Of a DNA stretch of 64,000 nt, positions 60,225 to 64,000 are shown piece after piece. The notes beneath the pieces are model-generated. The model was not told the DNA's origin. It worked only from the letters and a program-made list of their open reading frames with translations, and did not search any database. This DNA is from Streptomyces ruber (GTDB lineage Bacteria; Actinomycetota; Actinomycetes; Streptomycetales; Streptomycetaceae). Both the position numbers and the translations under genes were made by a program. Where the stretch lies: contig NZ_BMQK01000008.1 in NCBI RefSeq assembly GCF_014648075.1, positions 62,001 to 126,000 on the forward strand, in the 5' to 3' direction. Numbering within the stretch: the stretch's first letter is position 1; each line of letters opens with the position of its first letter.

Positions 60225-60450
60225 TATCGGGGTCGTCAGCACACCCGTACGGGAAAAGCCGGTGCAATTCCGGCGCCGACCCCTCCCCACGCCGTGAACC
60301 GCGCCACCGCGCGGCGAGCCGGCCCGCCCCGGTGGGTGCGCGACCGGCTCGCGTCACCGGCAAGTCCGCCGGTGGCCCCGTCCGTCGAGGAACGCGGAGC
60401 CGGAGCCGCCCGGGGCCTCCCGTGGGGCCCGGCTCCCCGCAGGGAGAGGC
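60225..60450 (+). promoter_or_regulatory. Cobalamin riboswitch
   Basis: The leader contains ACGGGAAAAGCCGGTGCAAT, then TCCGGCGCCGACCCCTCCCC, the conserved cobalamin-riboswitch core GGAA...GCCGGTGxAAxTCCGGCxCxGxCCC. GTCACCGGCAAGTCCGCCGGTGGC downstream forms a strong stem that may be part of the peripheral helices. The B12 box itself is not clean, so the ends are approximate. It precedes an operon of two surface proteins and an ECF transporter, which fits repression of uptake by adenosylcobalamin. Confidence 0.78.
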
Positions 60451-60461
60451 ACCCGCCGACC

Positions 60462-61694
60462 ATGAACGTTCGCCGCACCGCCGCGGTCCTGGCCGCCACC
60501 GCCGTGCTCGGCGCGGCGGCGCCCGCCGTCGCCGCCGACGCGTCCCCGTCGCCCTCGCCCTCCGTGGCGATCCCCTCCGGGCTGTACGGCGACACGGACC
60601 CCTCGTACGACGGCGTCTGGCGCCAGTCCCTCGCCCTCGTCGCCCAGGACCTGGTGGGCGAGAAGCCGGCCGCGGAGGCCGTGGACTGGCTGGTGGGGCA
60701 GCAGTGCGAGGACGGGGCGTTCCCGGCGTACCGCGCCGACGCCACCACGCAGTGCGGCTCCGGCACGCAGGTCGACACCAACAGCACGGCGGCGGCCGTG
60801 CAGGCGCTCACGGCGCTCGGCGGGCACGACGCCGAGACCGTCCACGCCCTGCGCTGGCTGAAGGACGCCCAGAACGCGGACGGCGGCTGGGGCTACACCG
60901 CGGACGGGCCCAGCGACGCCAACTCCACCTCCCTGGTCGTCGGCGCCCTCGCGGCCGTCGGCGACGACCCCGAGGAGCAGCGCAGCGAGGACGGCAACTC
61001 CCCCTACGACGCCCTGGCCGCCCTGGCCGTGCCCTGCGACGAGGACGGCGGCGGCGCCTTCGCCTACCAGCCGGACGCGAAGGGCACCCTGACGGCGAAC
61101 GCCGACGCCACCGCCGCCGCCGTGCTCGGCAGCCTCGGCAAGGGCTTCGTGGCCGAGGCGGACGAGACCGGCGCGGCCGCCGGGACCGGTGCGTGCGCCG
61201 ACGGTGACGACCTCACCCCGCAGGACGCGGCCCGCAACGGCGCCGCTTACCTCTCGGAGGAGCTGGCGAAGGACGGTCACCTGACGTCCGCCCTCGCCGG
61301 CGCCGAGGACCAGCCCGACCACGGCAACACCGCCGACGCGGTCGTCGCGCTCGCCGCCGCCGGGGCGACGGAGAGCACCGCGAAGCCACTGGCCTGGCTC
61401 CAGGAGAACGGGCCCAGGTGGGCGGCCCAGGCGGGCCCCGCCGCGTACGCGCAGCTGGTCTTCGCCGCGCACGCCACCGGCACCGACCCGCGCGACTTCG
61501 GCGGCACCGACCTGGTGAAGGAGCTGAACGCGACCGGCCCGGACACCGAGGCGTCCGCCGCCCCGGCCGCCGAGGAGACCTCCGGGGACGACGGGTCCGG
61601 CGTCAGCGTGTGGTGGTTCGTCGCGGTGTTCCTCGTGGCCGGTGTCGGCATCGGGCTCGCCCTCAGCACCCGCGGCAGGAAGCGGCGGCCGTGA
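60462..61694 (+). CDS. Surface-anchored alpha/alpha-barrel protein (prenyltransferase/transcobalamin-alpha-like)
   Basis: A 410-residue protein. A Sec signal (VLAATAVLGAAAPAVAADA) is followed by helical repeats with the terpenoid-cyclase/prenyltransferase-type pattern: VDTNSTAAAVQALTALGG, ALRWLKDAQNADGGWGYTADGPSDANSTSLVVGALAAVG, and GNTADAVVALAAAGATESTAKPLAWLQENG. A C-terminal membrane anchor (VWWFVAVFLVAGVGIGLALSTRGRKRRP) tethers it outside the cell. The same alpha6/alpha6 fold forms the alpha domain of animal transcobalamin and intrinsic factor. The cobalamin riboswitch upstream and the ECF transporter downstream suggest it captures cobalamin or a related corrinoid. That function is inference. 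Confidence 0.82.
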   Translation: MNVRRTAAVLAATAVLGAAAPAVAADASPSPSPSVAIPSGLYGDTDPSYDGVWRQSLALVAQDLVGEKPAAEAVDWLVGQQCEDGAFPAYRADATTQCGSGTQVDTNSTAAAVQALTALGGHDAETVHALRWLKDAQNADGGWGYTADGPSDANSTSLVVGALAAVGDDPEEQRSEDGNSPYDALAALAVPCDEDGGGAFAYQPDAKGTLTANADATAAAVLGSLGKGFVAEADETGAAAGTGACADGDDLTPQDAARNGAAYLSEELAKDGHLTSALAGAEDQPDHGNTADAVVALAAAGATESTAKPLAWLQENGPRWAAQAGPAAYAQLVFAAHATGTDPRDFGGTDLVKELNATGPDTEASAAPAAEETSGDDGSGVSVWWFVAVFLVAGVGIGLALSTRGRKRRP

Positions 61695-62428
61695 CCCGCC
61701 GCCGTACGTCCGTCCTGGTACCGGCCCTGGCCGCGCTCCTCTCCGTGTGCGCCGCCGTGCTCGTCCTCGGCGGCGCGGGCGAGGCCCGGGCCGCCGACTA
61801 CCGCTACTGGTCGTTCTGGGAGCGGGGCGGACAGGACGGACGGGGCGGCGCGTCGTGGACGTTCGCGACGCAGGGACCGTCGACGGCACGGCCCGCCGAC
61901 GGCTCCGTGCAGGGCCTCCGGTTCGCCGTGACGTCGAACGCGGCCGACGCGGCGACCCCGCGCGGCCCCGCGGACTTCGGCACGGTCTGCGCAGGGACGC
62001 CCGGGCGGGCGGACCACAAGCGGGTCGCCCTCGTCATCGACTTCGGCACGGCGGCGGACGCCCCGGCCGGTGAGACACCTCCGAAGGCCCGTACGGCCTG
62101 CGCCCGCGTGCCGGAGGACGCGACGACGGCGGACGCCCTGGCCGCGGTCGCGGGGCCGCTGCGCTACGACGCGAACGCCCTGCTGTGCGCCGTCGCCGGC
62201 TACCCGGAGAAGGGCTGCGGCGAACCGGTCGCGGCGTCGGAGGGGGAGCGCGACGCCTCCCCCGGCGCCGCCCCGGACAGGTCGGACGGGTCGGGCGGAT
62301 CGGGCGGATCGGACGGGTCGGACGGGTCGGGCGGACAAGGCCCGTCCGCCGGCCTGTTCGTGGGCGTGGGCGCGGTCGCGGTGCTGGCCGCCGCGGCGGT
62401 GTGGCGGTCCAGGCGGCGCAGGGGCTGA
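61691..62428 (+). CDS. SCO2322-family secreted membrane-anchored protein
   Basis: A 245-residue protein. GTG 61691 overlaps the previous stop as GTGA. The signal is VPALAALLSVCAAVLVLGGAGEARAADYRYWSFWERGG. The mature part begins YRYWSFWERGGQDGRGGASWTF, with an aromatic-rich beta pattern reminiscent of DUF4430, the beta domain of transcobalamin. After about residue 165 the protein is low-complexity Ser/Gly/Asp (SGGSGGSDGSDGSG), and it ends in a membrane helix (AGLFVGVGAVAVLAAAAVW) and RSRRRRG. It probably works with the preceding barrel protein at the cell surface. The DUF4430 resemblance is a judgement from pattern only. Confidence 0.78.
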   Translation: MTRRRTSVLVPALAALLSVCAAVLVLGGAGEARAADYRYWSFWERGGQDGRGGASWTFATQGPSTARPADGSVQGLRFAVTSNAADAATPRGPADFGTVCAGTPGRADHKRVALVIDFGTAADAPAGETPPKARTACARVPEDATTADALAAVAGPLRYDANALLCAVAGYPEKGCGEPVAASEGERDASPGAAPDRSDGSGGSGGSDGSDGSGGQGPSAGLFVGVGAVAVLAAAAVWRSRRRRG

Positions 62429-62433
62429 GGGGC

Positions 62434-63579
62434 ATGGCACGTCGTCGCAGCGGCGCCGGGGAGCCGCCCGCCACGCCGGGGCCGACGCGCACGCCCCGCC
62501 GCACGGTCCACCCGGGGGCCTGGTGGCTCTGGGCGCTCGGTTGCGGCACCGCCGCCTCCCGCACCACCAACCCGCTCCTGCTCGGCCTCCTCGTCGCGGT
62601 CGCGGGCTACGTCGTGGCCACCCACCGCACGGACGCCCCCTGGGCGCGCTCGTACGCCGCCTTCGTCCGGCTGGCCCTCGCCGTCCTCACCGTCCGTCTC
62701 CTCTTCGCGGTGCTCCTCGGCTCGCCGATCCCCGGCACCCACACGCTCCTCACCCTCCCCGAGGTGCCGCTGCCGGACTGGGCGCAGGGCGTGCGCCTCG
62801 GCGGCCGGGTCACCGCCGAGGGCGTGCTCTTCGCGCTGTACGACGGGCTGAAGCTGGCCACGCTGCTGATCTGCGTGGGCGCCGCGAACGCCCTCGCCAA
62901 CCCGGCCCGGCTGCTGAAGTCGCTGCCGGGCGCGCTGTACGAGGCGGGGGTGGCCGTGGTGGTGGCGATGACGTTCGCGCCGCACCTCGTCGCCGACGTG
63001 CGGCGGCTGCGGGCGGCCCGGCGGCTGCGCGGGCGCCCGGACCGGGGACTGCGCGGGCTGGCGCAGGTCGCGCTGCCGGTGCTGGAGGGCGCGCTGGAGC
63101 GGTCGGTGGCACTGGCGGCGGCGATGGACGCCCGCGGGTACGGCCGGACGGCCGCGGTGGCGCCCGCGGTGCGCCGTACGACGGCCGCACTGACGCTCGG
63201 CGGACTGCTCGGGGTGTGCGCGGGCACGTACGGCGTGCTCACCGCCGAGGGCGGCGCCTTCGGGCTGCCCGTGCTGCTCGCCGGGCTGGCCGCCGCGCTC
63301 GCGGGGCTGTGGCTGGGCGGCCGCCGCTCGCCGCGTACCCGCTACCGGCCGGACGTGTGGGACCTACGGGCGTGGCTGGTGGCCGGGTCCGGGATCGCGG
63401 TGGCCGCCCTGATGGCCGCGTACGCCGCCCTCGACCCGGCGGCGCTGCACCCCGGCGTCGTGCCCCTGACCGCGCCCGGGCTGCCGCTGTGGCCGGCGGC
63501 GGCGGTCCTGCTGGGACTGCTGCCGGCGTTCGCGGTACCGCAACCGCTCCGGAACCCCCCACTCAAGGAACCCGCATGA
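62434..63579 (+). CDS. Energy-coupling factor transmembrane protein (ECF T component)
   Basis: A 381-residue CbiQ-family T subunit with about eight hydrophobic segments. The cytosolic coupling helices hold RRLRAARRLRGRPDRGLRGLAQVALPVLEGALERSVALAAAMDARGYGRT, with the AxDARGYG motif (A-R-G) that docks to the ATPases. The N-terminal 25 residues are low-complexity basic. The ATG is six bases after the previous stop, and the ATGA overlap with the ATPase gene couples translation. The downstream S (substrate) subunit gene is not in the window. Confidence 0.9.
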   Translation: MARRRSGAGEPPATPGPTRTPRRTVHPGAWWLWALGCGTAASRTTNPLLLGLLVAVAGYVVATHRTDAPWARSYAAFVRLALAVLTVRLLFAVLLGSPIPGTHTLLTLPEVPLPDWAQGVRLGGRVTAEGVLFALYDGLKLATLLICVGAANALANPARLLKSLPGALYEAGVAVVVAMTFAPHLVADVRRLRAARRLRGRPDRGLRGLAQVALPVLEGALERSVALAAAMDARGYGRTAAVAPAVRRTTAALTLGGLLGVCAGTYGVLTAEGGAFGLPVLLAGLAAALAGLWLGGRRSPRTRYRPDVWDLRAWLVAGSGIAVAALMAAYAALDPAALHPGVVPLTAPGLPLWPAAAVLLGLLPAFAVPQPLRNPPLKEPA

Positions 63580-64000
63580 TCCGCTTCGAGGATGTCTCCG
63601 TGACGTACGACGGGGCGGCCGCGCCCACCGTCACCGGCGTGGACTTCGAGGTCCCCGAGGGCGAACTCGTCCTGCTGGTGGGCCCGTCCGGGGTGGGCAA
63701 GTCGACGGTGCTCGGCGCGGTGAGCGGACTGGTGCCGCACTTCACCGGCGGCACCCTGCGCGGCCGGGTCACCGTGGCGGGCCGCGACACCCGTACCCAC
63801 AAGCCGCGCGAACTCGCCGACGTGGTGGGCACGGTGGGCCAGGACCCGCTCTCCCACTTCGTGACGGACACCGTCGAGGAGGAGCTCGCCTACGGCATGG
63901 AGTCGCTGGGGCTCGCCCCGGACGTGATGCGCAGGCGCGTGGAGGAGACCCTCGACCTGCTGGGCCTCGCCGATCTGCGGGACCGCCCGATCGCCACCCT
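63576..64000 (+). CDS. ECF transporter ATP-binding protein (partial)
   Basis: The first 141 residues of an ABC ATPase, open to the right edge. It starts IRFEDVSVTYDGAAAPTVTGVDFEVPEGELVLLVGPSGVGKSTVLGAVSGL with the Walker A GPSGVGKST, then VVGTVGQDPLSHFVTDTVEEELAYGME, containing the Q-loop and the downstream helical region. ECF ATPases are often fused in pairs in actinobacteria, which cannot be checked here. ATG 63576 overlaps the T-subunit stop (ATGA). Confidence 0.93.
   Translation, partial: MIRFEDVSVTYDGAAAPTVTGVDFEVPEGELVLLVGPSGVGKSTVLGAVSGLVPHFTGGTLRGRVTVAGRDTRTHKPRELADVVGTVGQDPLSHFVTDTVEEELAYGMESLGLAPDVMRRRVEETLDLLGLADLRDRPIAT

Noticed and set aside
1..64000. tRNA or rRNA genes
   Set aside because: I looked for cloverleaf-like stretches and rRNA-like conserved sequences and saw none; only RNase P RNA was found among stable RNAs.

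Overview
The window is high-GC chromosomal DNA of a Streptomyces (or very close relative). Evidence: extreme third-position GC, many GTG starts, Streptomyces-type families (SARP regulator, DUF6243, SCO2322 family, F420-dependent reductase), DmdR/IdeR-type iron boxes and an actinobacterial RNase P RNA. Most genes look like conserved chromosomal-core genes; the accessory part lies at about 23.4-41.5 kb.

Layout. 0-11 kb: the 5' part of a SARP/NB-ARC regulator, an M50-type protease, an F420:NADPH reductase, a sialidase, methionine aminopeptidase, an iron-box heme oxygenase beside the decayed remnant of a heme-ABC ATPase, a lipoprotein and a primase-like protein. 10.4-19 kb: a TetR/DUF6243 divergent pair, Rsm22, a serine hydrolase, a Bcr/CflA exporter, an oxidoreductase, PhoD, DoxX and a MazG-like protein. 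19-22.4 kb: an iron-siderophore uptake operon (binding protein plus two FecCD permeases) behind an iron box. 23.8-26.3 kb: a coupled LuxE-like/LuxC-like pair that probably reduces a carboxylic acid to an aldehyde.

26.4-40.4 kb is a defence island of visibly lower GC. It holds intact type I methylase and specificity genes (hsdM, hsdS) without hsdR, then a Pgl/BREX-type-2 locus in ruins: a pglW stub apparently fused by deletion to the last codons of pglY, then pglZ, brxD and brxHI, each broken by one-base frameshifts and one nonsense codon. Nested in the wreck on the opposite strand are two fully intact genes, a CBS-HEPN protein and a DUF262 protein whose HNH-like motif has lost its histidines. 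This nested pair is the best candidate for an undescribed system. rnpB and a frameshifted Uma2 gene follow.

41.7-64 kb returns to core genes: a HEAT/MerR-HEAT operon, yaaA, an RNase H-phosphatase fusion, a zinc-ribbon protein, a Nif3 protein, two MFS exporters, an amidase, and a glycosyltransferase/methyltransferase/six-hairpin operon opposite a KstR-like TetR regulator with a KstR-like operator. At the right edge is a cobalamin-riboswitch operon encoding two surface proteins and the T and A parts of an ECF transporter; the last gene runs off the window.
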